DNA of 64,000 nucleotides from Metridium senile (GCA_949775045.1 OX459104.1:910001-974000), one strand, 5' to 3'. Shown: positions 48,880 to 59,537, counted from the first letter of the stretch. Notes: a model not told the origin generated them from the letters alone. Numbers and translations are program-made.

Positions 48880-50408
48880 CGATAGAGGAAGGACATCTCT
48901 TCCATATGTTTGTTCGTCCAATGTGAAATTAAGAAAACAAGGCGAAACAGAATTATCTAAACACATATGGAACTTAAAAGACGCAAGCAAAACATTTAAC
49001 ACAAAGTGGAAAATAATTAAGAAATGTAAACCTTATACCGGTCTGTGGCAAATGTTGGGAGACTAGGTTCGAGTGACCTGATTGGCTGAATCGGCATATT
49101 TTCGAACAAGAACTTCGGGCGAAATTTTTGACATTTGTATATGTTTGTTTTTCGTTATTTTTGGCCAATCTTAAAGGATATTTTGGTTTTAAAATCAGAT
49201 TTATAACTACTTTAAGCTTTGAAGAACAGAACAAGATAGATGAAGGCAAATTTTCTTGTAAAATATTTGAGTAGAGCGACCTTTTTACGATTGAGCATAC
49301 TTCTTTATGTGGATTTTATGGCTTATTTTTATGTAAAAAAAGTGACAAAAATGATTCATTTTGTTTTCAAAAATGAACTTTTCTAATTTTCTATTATGCC
49401 TATACCATGGACAAGAATACAAGCTTCAAAATGATGGTATTGTCATCGCCATTGGAGTAGCAGTTTCTGCAAACACTTCGACATAGTGGATTGTTCTCTA
49501 AATTGAAGTCAGGCATTTTTCAAAGACGAAGGCTTGATATTCAACAGCCGATTTGCACAAAAAGATTGCTTAATCTCCAGCTATTGAGGTAAAAAGGCTA
49601 CTGTAATACTCAAAAAAGCTAGATTGTATCATGGTTGAATTAACTTTCTGTAGAGATAAATAAAACTTTGCAAAAACTTGAAAATGTCGCGACACTGTTG
49701 TTGTCGAAACGGCAGCCATTTTTCGCTCTTACTAATTTAAGCCTCGCCGAGAAATCTTCATAGTATTTTTCCAGGTGTTTCAACCTTAAAAATACATAGC
49801 CTATACCATGCAAGTATGGTTAGGAAATTTCAAAAGCATTAATTTGAAGTTGTAAAAGTTATCTGTGTTTCAAACACTTCAACATAAGCTACACGGCCGG
49901 CCCATGAAAAACGACCAAAACCTCGCCGTTGTTGACATTATATTAAACTCAAAATGATATTTGTGTGTGATTTTTGAATTTATTTCCCTATTCCAGCAAC
50001 CACTTATTAATAAAACATATTTATGAGTTGTTCAGACCATTTTGACATTTTGATAGCTATTATTTTGTTCAGAAATATATATATATATATATATTTTGTT
50101 GTAGTTTAGTGAACTGCTTGCCATAAAATTCGCGCGAAAAACCACAGCACACCCCTCCCTCCTTCCCAAAATTTTATAAACGCGCGTGAGGCCCTGGGTA
50201 CGAGTAAGTCATTTGCCACAGACCGGCTTATAGTAACTCAAGCAAAAAATGTAATCTATGCCTTAGCGAAAAATTCACGATTATTTGTAAAAAACACCTA
50301 TGTAGCCTGAACAAAAGAAACGAACTAGCAAGCCCATGTCCGCACAGAAAACAAACATATATTAATGAAATTCTATACAACTGTCACTTAGCAACATATA
50401 ATATTTAA
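48880..50408 (+). pseudogene. GIY-YIG/Penelope-like retroelement C-terminal fragment, split by a transposon
   Basis: 48927-49037 reads E-T-E-L-S-K-H-I-W-N-L-K-D and K-W-K-I-I-K-K-C-K-P-Y. After the 49038-50226 insertion the frame resumes at 50233: S-N-S-S-K-K-C-N-L-C-L-S-E-K-F, then C-S-L-N-K-R-N-E-L-A-S, to a stop at 50406. This wording is typical of the region after the GIY-YIG motif in Penelope-like and related retroelements (recognition from memory). The 5' part, including the RT, is missing. The frame across the insertion is open once the insert and one target copy are ignored. Confidence 0.6.
49038..50226. mobile_element. 1,189-bp non-autonomous DNA transposon with CCGG ends and 6-bp target duplication
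   Basis: TIR CCGGTCTGTGGCAAATG at 49038-49054 and its exact complement at 50210-50226, flanked by CTTATA on both sides (49032-49037 and 50227-50232). No transposase frame is visible. The superfamily is not assigned. Confidence 0.85.
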
Positions 50409-50489
50409 ACTTATCTGCCTATCTATACTATGTTAACGGTCATTCATTGTAACTTGCCCGATGAGTGTGGTCATTTTTATTGTAGCAAT

Positions 50490-50570
50490 AAAGGCCCAGT
50501 GTAAAATTAGCTATGCTAAATTGGTGTATTTTGTAAATACTTTTTATAAAACCTTCTTTAAATAAAGTTC

Positions 50571-50646
<76 letters not shown>
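50490..50646 (+). repeat. LINE-like 3' tail ending in (AATC)n
   Basis: AAAATTAGCTATGCTAAATT (a small hairpin), ACCTTCTTTAAATAAAGTTC, then about 75 bp of AATC. Homologous to 46979-47090, which ends in ATT repeats instead. Confidence 0.65.
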
Positions 50647-50647
<1 letters not shown>

Positions 50648-50699
50648 CCTTTCCGCGCGTGACGTGGAAAGCCTGGAAGATTTATTTTTATTTATAAAA

Positions 50700-50990
50700 T
50701 TCATGAATAATTAATGAGCAATTGACAAAAGAATTCACGTCCGTGACGGAGGTTGTAAATCTCATACAGATTTCGTCCTGATTTGCATAAGTTTCAACTT
50801 GAATTTTCTCGGCCAGATTTACATTTATCTTGACAATTTTAGTAAAATATGAAAGAACTAACGTTGGACTTTCATAAGTTCTATACAATATTCGCGTCCG
50901 ATCTGTATCCGATATACAACGGCTCGTCTTCGACTCGCCGTTGTATATCGGATACAGATCGGCCGCTCATATTGTATATATTACTAATTA
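50700..50990. repeat. Dispersed AATTAATGAG family, fullest copy
   Basis: Starts TCATGAATAATTAATGAGCA and ends in a palindrome built on CGGCTCGTCTTCGACTCGCC and TATACAACGGC. The arms GATCTGTATCCGATATACAA and complement give a stable hairpin at 50895-50965. Confidence 0.7.
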
Positions 50991-51389
50991 AATCATCCAG
51001 GCGTTCCACAAAACAAGATGGCGAGCGATTTTTCGGAGTTCGCAGCACAACATCTGATCATATCTTGCAAACGAATACGAAGTTTGAAGAAAAATCTATG
51101 GTTAACTTATTTACCCCGCGAACGTCCTTAACTACGATTTGTACGTACTTTTTTTTCTACAAGACATTCATTAGCTAAAATATGAATATCATTTGAATCT
51201 CGTATGAAAATAAAAATGATTGACAGGATGTACAGTTAAAGTTACAAGTTTTTTTCCGAACACCTGGAAGAGCTAGCGACTAACAAATACCTTATCTATC
51301 ATTGGAGTATACAAACATTATACCCGTGAAACAAATAGTGCTAATTAGTACTAAATAGTGCTAATTAAACAATAGAAATTAAACAATAT

Positions 51390-51550
51390 TTGTTGCACGC
51401 TTTTAATGTTTGTACTCTAGAATTATCATAAAATATCACTATTTAGTACTGTTTGTTGCACGCTTTTGATGTTTGTACTCTAGAATTATCATAAAATATC
51501 AATTTAGTATTATTTATGTTGCACGCTTTTAATGTTTGTACTCTAAAGTT
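51390..51550. repeat. ~64-bp tandem repeat, 3 copies, seeded by a MITE end
   Basis: TTGCACGCTTTTAATGTTTG followed by TACTCTAGAATTATCATAAA. The first part is the terminal repeat of the MITE at 9853-9985. Confidence 0.75.
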
Positions 51551-51704
51551 ACATGTTGTTTACAAGTTATCGGAAGATAAAAGCGCAGTAAGTTTGCTTT
51601 CAGATAAACAAAAAACGGTCATTTAATAAACAGATAAATGGGACTGACTCAGTCAGGTATTAACGTTCCCCACGGAAGACTAGCAGTGACGCTCAAAATG
51701 TCGT

Positions 51705-51838
51705 AGACTGCAAAACAGTCCCTACTTTTACGCGAAAACTCCGAGGAAACGAGTTGAATTTTGATTGAAAGAAATTCTGGCCGCGAGAGAATGTTTTCTC
51801 GGAGTTTTCGTGTAAAAGTAGGGACTGTTTTGCAGTCT
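51705..51838. mobile_element. 134-bp palindromic MITE
   Basis: AGACTGCAAAACAGTCCCTA at the left with a near-perfect 41-bp complement at the right (ends 51838). Lies about 150 bp beyond the ELP4 stop. Confidence 0.8.
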
Positions 51839-51913
51839 AAAAATGTCGAGGTCCAAACCTTCGACATTTGTGAGACAAACGAATAATTTTCTACTTGAGA
51901 TATTAAAAGATAT

Positions 51914-51919
51914 TTTAAT
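51914..51919 (-). terminator. ATTAAA poly(A) signal for ELP4
   Basis: ATTAAA on the minus strand about 70 nt beyond the ELP4 stop, a normal distance for a short 3' UTR. It is the second most common variant of the signal. Confidence 0.5.
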
Positions 51920-51985
51920 AAAGTGTCACGATGGAAATATTTGGTTTACTTACTTGTGTAGTTAATTAGTCGTTGCTGTTGATAG

Positions 51986-52102
51986 TTAGAAGTCTAGTTT
52001 GCTGTTACCACTTTGACAAGACAATAAGCCTGGTTTGGGTTTGACTGCATCTTCTTGTGATCTACTGGCTGTTTCAGATAAATCAGGTGGCAGATGCAGG
52101 AC
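51986..52102 (-). CDS. ELP4: ELP4 exon 10 (terminal)
   Basis: 38 codons plus TAA. Encodes [14 protein letters not shown], a Lys/Pro linker, and ends G-N-S-K-L-D-F, matching the K-x-L-D-F terminus of the family. Confidence 0.95.
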   Translation of the reverse strand, partial: VLHLPPDLSETASRSQEDAVKPKPGLLSCQSGNSKLDF

Positions 52103-55100
52103 CTACATGTACGTAATCATTGTAAATTCTATTAATAATAACTGATACAATGTGTAGAAGTAAATGTATGATTTAACATTAACATAATTGATATCACCAC
52201 CACCACTACCATTATCATCATCTTCGTTATTATTATCGTCATCATCATCATCATCGTCATCGTCACTGCCACTACCATTATCATCATCTTCGTTATTATT
52301 ATCGTCATCATCATCATCATTATCATCGTCATCGTCATCGTCACTGCCACTACCATTATCATCATCATCGTTATTATTATCGTCAGCATTATCATTATTA
52401 TCATCGTCATCGTTACCACCACTACCATTATCATCATCATCGTTATTATTATCGTCATCATCATCATTATCATCGTCATCGTAACTGCCACTACCATTAT
52501 CATCATCTTCGTTATTATGATCGTCATCTTCATCATCATCACAACCATCATCATCTTACATACTTACTTCTATGGTAAACTTCTTTCTTCGTAGTTTAAA
52601 TGCCAGGTCTAGAGTGTCTGGCATATGGCAACACAGAGTGTTAAGACGAGGTAGACGAATTATCTGGAATAACCCTAAAGCACACAAGATGTATAAATAC
52701 CAGTACACACATGGCAACTAGTTACTGCTACTTGTGAAAATACCCTATGAAAAGTCTATGGAAAGTCTATGAAAAGACTATGAAAAGCCTATGAAAAGAC
52801 TATGAAAAGACTATGAAAAGCCTATGAAAAGCCTTAGTATGAAAAGTCTATGGAAAGCCTATGAACAGCCTATGAAAAGCCTATGGAAAGCCTATGAAAA
52901 GCCTATGAAAAGCCTATGAAAAGACTATGAAAAGCCTATGAAAAGCCTAAGAAAAGCCTATGAAAAGACTATGAAAAGACTATGAAAAGCCTATGAAAAG
53001 CCTAAGAAAAGCCTATGAAAAGTTATGAAAAGCCTTAGTATGAAAAGTCTATGGAAAGCCTATGAAAAGCCTATGAAAAGACTATGAAAAGACTATGAAA
53101 AGACTATGAAAAGTCTATGAAAAGCCTATAAAAAGCCTTAGTATGAAAAGTCTATGGAAAGCCTATGGAAAGCCTATAGGCCGTTTACACTAGCAATTTT
53201 GTCGCGCGACAAGAGCGGCAATTTCAACAATTTGGCGATTTTATCGCAGCTTTGTCGCCGCAATTTCGAATACGCTGGAATTTAGGAGGTAGAAAATCGC
53301 AGCAAATTGCACTAAATTTCGACCATGTTCAAAGTAGCGTTGACAAATCTGCGATAAAATCGCTATTGAAATCGCAGCTCTTGTCGTGCGACAAAATTGC
53401 TAGTGTTAACGGGCCTTATAAAATGCCTATGAAATCCTTATGAAAAGCCTATGAAAAGCCTATGAAATACACCTAGTATGAAATCCTTCTGAAAACGAAA
53501 ATGCTATGAAAATTTGCCCTTGCTCTTTTGAAATACTGATTAACAATGGGGCCAACATTTTGAGAAGTGAGCACCGATTCACCATACTGTGGACTTTAAA
53601 TATATATTTGCAAGGTGCCATGCTGATGTAATGTCATATTAGAACAGACTGTCCCTTTAATAGAACCTTGCAATGTCTTTCAAGGCCACAATATAGCAAT
53701 ATATAGCAACTCGGTGCTCACTTTTCAAGATGGCGTCTCCATTTTTAACTGGAATGGTAGAAGCCTGTATGAAGCCTGTATGAAAATTAAGTTAATGTTA
53801 AGCATTTACCATGGTAGTCTTTGTAAAGAGGGTTTGTTTCTTTGTCTGATCCTGCAAATGACTCCAAGGCAACCACAGTATCACATAGTCTCTCTATACG
53901 CCTTGTAAAACCACTATCCTATTAAACATTGAACAATTTGTAATACAGATTATAGGCAAGTATGGTGGTGATGGTGATGATGGTGATGATGATGGTGGTG
54001 GTGATGATGGTGTTGATGATGATGATGATAATGATGATGATGGTGGTGACAATAATGAAGAAGGTGATGATGATGGTTGTGATGATGGTGATGATGATGA
54101 TGATGATGATGGTGGTGATAATGGTGGTGATGATGATGATAATAATAAAGATGTTGTTAGCTATGAATTACAGGAGGTCTCAATGTGTGTGAAATATAAT
54201 AATTGAAATAAAAAATTACTAAAAACGTATATGAGTTAACGGTTGATGATGATGATGATGATGGTGATGATGGTGATGATGATGATGATGATGATGATGA
54301 TGGTGATGATGATGGTGGTGCTGATGAGGATATTAAGGATGTTAATGATCATCTTGATGATGTTCACAATAGTAGATATTATGATGACAAAGATGATAAT
54401 AATAAAGATGATGATCTATCTACACCTACCTGGAATACATGTGTTGGTATGGTTACCATGCCAACACCGAATGAGGTTCTTAAAGTGGCTCTTAGCGAAT
54501 ACAGTAACCATGGCAATGCAGGACTAAATTCACTACATGTACCACTGCATTCCTCTCCCCAGAGGGGTCCCCCTAGGGCATGTATTGCTATCCGCAGAAT
54601 TGATCTTTGTTGATTCTGAAAAATAACAAGATCTGATTGATTAATTGATTCGTTGACAGTTATTATGGGTATCCCACCACCAACCATCACCCTCATTGAT
54701 ATTTTATATATATTATATCATCACCATCATTATCATCACAATGATATTATATCAATTTTAATCATTATGATAGCTATCATTATCACCACCATCATCATAA
54801 CCACCACCACCATCATCATCATTATCACCATCATAACCACCACCACCATCATCATCATTATCATCACCATAATCATAATCACCACCATCATCATCATCAC
54901 CATCATCATTATCATCACAAGATTTCATCATTATTGTCATCACCATAATCACTATCATCATCATAACTATGATCATCGTCACAACTTTAATTATCAAAGA
55001 GTCATCAACACCATAATGATTGCATGGGTTACCGTTGTTAATGATGTACTGTAGCCACCATTATTGATTGTCTCTTTGATCTCAGAAAGAAGTTTATTGT

Positions 55101-58100
55101 ACAACTTGTTGTGTCTATAAAAAAACATCAACAAATCAATTTGTGTTGAACATAGCTTATCATAAGTTGCCCACAGTAGAGTAGTTTCACATAAGCCGGT
55201 TCTTGTATGCTAATGTGTTTCGACATTGAGCATCCTTTAATAGTTCAGGCCGATTCGACGAGCAAGAGCGGTCTTAGCCCTGCACAGCCGCGGAAATGAC
55301 CCCCGCCGTGGAAATAATCCCGTTAAAAAGAGCAAATTTGGAAAGGAAGGACAGTGGATAAGAAATGAGTGTACAAAAAATGGCTCAGCAATATATAAAC
55401 AAATCAATCACATAACATTTTATTGAAACAGTAATAATCAGAGTTCGTAGGATTATGAAATATTTTTCAGCAAATTATGCACTATTTTTTGGTAAATTAT
55501 GCGCCAAAAATTGCAAATTATGCGCCGATTATGCGGATTTCGCAATATTTTTTAGCAAAAAATTTTCATGGAAATTACGATTTACAAAATAAACCAGTAA
55601 ATCAACAAAGTAAGTAAGGCAACAAAACAACTTACTGACTGACCTGCTACGATTTTAAGCCGTTTATATTTCTTTTGCTGTAATATTGCATGTTTTTTTC
55701 TTTGGTTTTACTTCAACAAAATTATCCATTATTGAAAACACAGCAAAGAAAGACTTTTGCCGCCAAAAAGCTGTGATTGGCAATCTTTCATTCAATCATG
55801 GCGCGTGTATAATTATATGAAGAACTAGAGCATCATGTAACGCCTTGTTGATTTTCGATATCGTGATTGCTTTTGCAAAGAAAATCGATGGATTTTTGCT
55901 GTGAAAATGTAAAATTTATGGCGAAAAAGATTACATGCATCTTTTGTGGTAAGAAAAAACATAGTTTATTGATGTATTGATCAAAATTATGCGCGATTAG
56001 GCGCTTTTTTCGAGATTATGCAAATTATGCAATCAGAGGCAAATTATGCGCTTTTGCATCGGCGCATAATTTCGGGAGCCCTGAATAATATTGAGGGAAA
56101 ATGTCGTTATGTAACTTATATATTTTGTTTTGATTGTTTTCCTTTCTTTAAAATTTCTGACGCGTTTATTCCTCTTTTTTTTTCAATTTGCTTTTGTCCA
56201 CTTTCTCTTTTTTTATTGAAAGAACAAGTTTATTTTTTTGTTATTTTATTTATTGTTCTAATAAAGCATTCAAGTTTTATTAAGAAACACCAAGCTCTTC
56301 TATTCACTTCAATGTTTTTGTATTTACACGCGCTTGTTTTGCCTCGCACAAAGTTTGACTTAGGGGCTGTTTAAATGAAGGCGAGTTGTCCCTGCTAGCC
56401 AGGATAACTCTATTGTTTTGAGTCCCCCAGGGAATACAAAACAAAAGAGTTATCCTGGCTGGCAGGGACAACTCGCTTTCCCAGGGGTTGCTTTTAATAT
56501 TTAGAGGTTATTGACTGGAAGTTCAGTCGGCCGTGAAAATGTCTCGAAGTGATGGGCATCGTATTCTGTGCCGAGGCAAAAGCAAGCGTGTAAATACAAA
56601 AATATTAATGTGAATTGAAGCACTTGGTGTTTCTAAATAAAACTTGAATGCTTTAGAACAGTATATACTCGAAGGTTCCGTGAATTAATTGAAAAAAGTT
56701 CCACTTATGGTCAAATAGTATTTTGAGGTCATTGACGACAGCCAGTCAAATGCACACGGCGTATTTTATATGATTTGATTTTGCTTTTGCTCCTGCTTTA
56801 TATGCAAGTTGCCAGTAATTTTACTGCAAGCGGGAGTAATTTTACGGCACTCAAATGGCCTTCAAACTTGCACGTGCGCAAAGAAAAGGCGCAAAGAAAG
56901 CTTTGCATTTAAGACATCGATACTCGTGTAAATATGCATGTGAATTCTTATATTTCTTGTCAACGACTTCATTAGCATATAAGAAACACATTAGCATACA
57001 AGAACCGGCTTATGTGAAACTATTCTAGTAATTGGCTAACACGGTTTTGATATGTAATAAAACTAATAAAATAATAATAATAAATCACTTTTTTAAAGTC
57101 TCAATCTTCTAGCTGGACACAGTGTGCCCTACTAATCAGGGAGACTCACTCACACTCACTACCTCTACGTTAAATATTTTGCACACAACTCTGCTCACAT
57201 GTTCATTTTTGCGGAGGGAGGAAAACCGGATAACCCGGAGAAAAACCCTTGTGGCATAGGAGAGAAGAACACATCAAACAAACTCAACTCACATATAATC
57301 CATGCCCGAGCCAAGACTCGAACCTGGATCACAGCGGTGAAAGGCCAGCACTCTCACCGCTAGGCCACCCATGCCACATTATTGCTGGACCTTACTAACA
57401 AACACTTGCAGATATCTACATGTATCTATCAGCTAACCTTAAATTAGTATCAGCATCAATGTATTCTTTAGAAGCATCAAAGGTTTTGACTTGTATATTC
57501 TCCAGTTTGTTCTCATCCATGACTCGACTGAGATCATAGTAATGCCCAAGTCTGTGATGTGAACCAGGATTGACCTAGATGAGCAAGATGAACAGAATCA
57601 CATAACTATGATAATAATCACTAGAAATCACACTCTGCTTTGGGTCATGCTAGAGTACAATGTAAGTACTTTTGACACTTAATTCTCTTATTTTCTGACA
57701 AGCCCTCATACTTTATAACTGCACACAGCTCGCTTGATGATCACAGCTTGATCCCCAGTGGCCTCACACTTGACCCCACTACATGTACAATGTACTTTCC
57801 AATCAGTTGTGAAGCTTGAAATACCCAAGAGAAAAGTTGTAAAGAGTGCTTCCTGTGTGATCAGCTTACTTGTAGCTGAAGGAACTACAGGTGCAAGACA
57901 TTACATATGTAATTATGAAAATAATTATGATACAATAACACAGACCTGTACTTTCCCTTTCTGTTGATACCTCCAAGCGATCTTCAAAGGGTCCTCACTG
58001 CTTCCCTGGTTAGATGGTGTGTCTGGAACTGGTTCTTCATCCAAAGGATGAGGTAAATCCTAAAGCAACATCAACAAACATTAAAAAAGTATTGAATAAT

Positions 58101-59537
58101 TAATGAGAATTGTCAAAAGAAATCATGACCATGACGAGTGTTGTATATCTGATCCAACACTAGTGTTGTGTATCCTAATTTGCTTAAGTTTTAACTTGAA
58201 ATTTATCAGCAAGACTTACTTTATTCTTGAAAATTTTGGTAAAACTTGAAAGAACTTACCTAGACGTTTTTTTAAGTTGTTTAATTACATCATATACCCT
58301 GTGATTGTGATTGTACATTTAACACAGCTACTTATGTTGTACACATTAGATAGATTATTTATCACCCCCACTGCTTTGTATCATTGCAAATGCATTAGAA
58401 TGACAATACTGTACCTTTAATATTTTTTCAGGATCTATATCAGCTGATGCCAGGAATAAACCATGACTAGACACAGCACCTTCAGCCAGGAAATACTTTA
58501 GGATCTGCCTGGCATATGAACCATGGTTATCTTCCTCTAGAAACACAAACATAAAAAAACCCTGAGAAAATGAAAACTTAGAATATTGATGTTAATATGA
58601 ATGAATGAATCAATGGATGGATGAATGGATGAATGGATGAATGGATGGATGGATGGATGGATTGATGGATGAATGAATGAATGAATGAATGAATGAATGA
58701 ATGAATGAATGAATGAATGAATGAATGAATGAATGAATGAATGAATGAATAAATGAATGAATGAATGAATGGATGGTTGGATGGATGGATGAATGAATGA
58801 ATGGATGAATGAATGGATAGATGGACGGATTGATGGATGAATTGGCGAATGAATGGTTGAATGAATGGTTGAATCAATCAATCAATGTATAAATGAATGA
58901 ATTAATCGGTAAATGAATTGTTGAATTAATGAATGATTGAATGAATTGAAAAATAATTAAATGAAGGAATAAATGGATGCATGGATGGATGAATGAATGA
59001 ATATATATGAATGAAAGAATAAAGAAAGGGTTGAACAAGCAAGCAATACAAGCCCGACTCACCTATCATAATAATAGTTCCAACTGCAACTCCACCACCT
59101 AATAAGTACAACAAAGAAGCAAACAAACTAAATAAATTGTCATCATTCATGTAAATTCTTAATCATTATTTTCAGAGTATAGCACACATGTATAATTATT
59201 TATAACAAGTTACTACACAAAAACTGTATGAAAATGCAGAATACCAAAATATAGTCACATTTTTCTTTTATAAAAGCTACTTACATTTGCACGCCTTATA
59301 AAGAAAGAGCAACAGTAACAGTTTTATGTCGCAAAACAAAATTGCACGTGGAACATAAAGTCACCCAAAATTCCAGTTTTCTCAAATATTTTACTATTTT
59401 ATCAACCTACCTAACACAGCATCCATAGAGGGAATACCAGTAGATACAAGTAGTTGGTTATTGTGTAAAGAAGGACGCGTTCCAGGTATTAAAACACCTC
59501 GTCCTCGAGCAGTCTTCTTCTTGAAACTCGTCGCCAT
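51986..59537 (-). CDS. ELP4: Elongator complex protein 4 (ELP4/PAXNEB), ten coding exons, complete (gene-level entry)
   Basis: Ten exons with GT-AG introns and matching phases join into 1,137 nt (378 residues plus stop). The product is the ELP4 subunit of the Elp456 hexameric RecA-like ring of Elongator, which supports tRNA wobble-uridine (U34) carboxymethylation. Recognisable blocks in order: [30 protein letters not shown]; the I-A-W-R-Y-Q block; [34 protein letters not shown]; and the C-terminal L-H-L-P-P-D-L with K-L-D-F. The length is slightly under the human protein (about 424), mostly through shorter linkers. All exons are intact, so the gene looks functional. It is head-to-head with the CREC gene at 60,336. 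Confidence 0.96.
52190..52555. repeat. (ATC)n higher-order repeat filling ELP4 intron 9
   Basis: ATCATCATCGTTATTATTAT and ACTACCATTATCATCATC alternate in units of roughly 85 bp. Confidence 0.9.
52568..52674 (-). CDS. ELP4: ELP4 exon 9
   Basis: 107 nt beginning with two bases that complete Gly (Y-H-G), then L-P-R-L-N-T-L and [15 protein letters not shown]. An internal AG nearer the 3' side would break the phase, so the acceptor at 52676-52675 is preferred. Donor GTAAGT. Confidence 0.94.
52738..53175. repeat. 11-bp minisatellite, ~40 copies, in ELP4 intron 8
   Basis: AAAAGCCTATG/AAAAGACTATG repeated with single-base variants and occasional TTAGT insertions. Weak continuation at 53417-53500 beyond an inserted MITE. 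Confidence 0.95.
53178..53417. mobile_element. 240-bp MITE flanked by TATA, inserted into the 11-bp minisatellite
   Basis: AGGCCGTTTACACTAGCAAT at the left, complemented at the right (ATTGCTAGTGTTAACGGGCC). The arms continue through TTTTGTCGCGCGACAAGAGC. The minisatellite continues on both sides, so the MITE is younger. Confidence 0.85.
53552..53733. mobile_element. ~180-bp MITE in ELP4 intron 8
   Basis: TTGAGAAGTGAGCACCGA at the left and TCGGTGCTCACTTTTCAAGA at the right. About 75 bp from exon 8. Confidence 0.7.
53810..53918 (-). CDS. ELP4: ELP4 exon 8
   Basis: 36 codons plus one base; contains [12 protein letters not shown] and N-P-L-Y-K-D-Y-H, the strongly conserved ELP4 block. Donor GTAAAT. 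Confidence 0.95.
53960..54415. repeat. (ATG)n/(GTG)n microsatellite in ELP4 intron 7
   Basis: GATGATGATGGTGGTGATGA-type sequence in two blocks, split at 54150-54240. Confidence 0.95.
54430..54615 (-). CDS. ELP4: ELP4 exon 7
   Basis: 62 whole codons, the most diagnostic exon: [16 protein letters not shown], then L-R-A-T-L-R-T-S-F and V-T-I-P-T-H. Acceptor TTCAG, donor GTAGGT. Confidence 0.96.
54718..54985. repeat. (ATC)n microsatellite in ELP4 intron 6
   Basis: ATCATCACCATCATTATCAT-type sequence with CATAACCACCACCACCATC super-units. Confidence 0.95.
55033..55114 (-). CDS. ELP4: ELP4 exon 6
   Basis: 82 nt: one base completing an Arg codon, then 27 codons including Y-N-K-L-L-S-E-I-K and N-N-G-G-Y-S-T-S. 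The acceptor (AG at 55116-55115) lies only about 60 nt from the edge of a 1.85-kb transposon. Donor GTAACC is slightly unusual at +4 to +6. Confidence 0.93.
55177..57027. mobile_element. 1.85-kb non-autonomous DNA transposon in ELP4 intron 5
   Basis: TAGAGTAGTTTCACATAAGC at the left and its complement at the right; the TIRs run about 45 bp (through CCGGTTCTTGTATGCTAATG). Inside, an inverted pair at about 56260-56345 and 56571-56660 encloses a strong hairpin (56388-56478, GCGAGTTGTCCCTGC...), and 55440-56090 repeats ATTATGCGC words. No transposase. Confidence 0.8.
57115..57378 (-). mobile_element. tRNA-derived SINE in ELP4 intron 5
   Basis: On the minus strand an A-box-like TGGCCTAGCGGTGAGAG (57367-57351) is followed by a B-box GGTTCGAGTC (57324-57315), then a body containing TTTTTCTCCGGGTTATCCGG and TTTTCCTCCCTCCGC, a widespread SINE central segment. 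It starts about 60 bp inside the intron from exon 5, in the ELP4 sense. Confidence 0.7.
57438..57574 (-). CDS. ELP4: ELP4 exon 5
   Basis: 45 codons plus two bases, with the G-H-Y-Y-D-L-S-R block. Donor GTTAGC at 57437 leads into the largest intron (2.3 kb). Confidence 0.95.
57946..58059 (-). CDS. ELP4: ELP4 exon 4
   Basis: 38 whole codons; an acidic linker followed by L-K-I-A-W-R-Y-Q, the conserved WRY block of ELP4. Acceptor TTTAG, donor GTCTGT. Confidence 0.95.
58090..58260. repeat. Dispersed AATTAATGAG family, copy in ELP4 intron 3
   Basis: TGAATAATTAATGAGAATTG, CATGACGAGTGTTGTATATC, GAAAGAACTTACCTAG. Diverged from the other copies. Confidence 0.6.
58415..58536 (-). CDS. ELP4: ELP4 exon 3
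   Basis: Encodes [20 protein letters not shown] and on to D-P-E-K-I-L-K; K-Y-F-L-A-E-G is an ELP4 hallmark. Enters in phase 1 (the first codon is completed from exon 2) and leaves in phase 0 at GTACAG. Confidence 0.95.
58598..58995. repeat. (GAAT)n/(GGAT)n microsatellite in ELP4 intron 2
   Basis: Long GAATGAATGAAT run with GGATGGAT blocks. Confidence 0.95.
59063..59098 (-). CDS. ELP4: ELP4 exon 2 (36-nt microexon)
   Basis: Only 36 nt, encoding [12 protein letters not shown] with split codons at both ends (phase 1 in, phase 1 out). It corresponds to the glycine-rich loop of the RecA-like fold. Flanked by AG (59100-59099) and GTGAGT (59062). Confidence 0.94.
59411..59537 (-). CDS. ELP4: ELP4 exon 1
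   Basis: ATG at 59537-59535; 42 codons plus one base. Encodes a basic N-terminus (M-A-T-S-F-K-K-K) then [19 protein letters not shown], matching the conserved start of ELP4. Donor GTAGGT at 59410. Confidence 0.95.

Noticed and set aside
52132..52554. Met/Ile-rich and Ser/Leu-rich frames on both strands
   Set aside because: ATC microsatellite within ELP4 intron 9.
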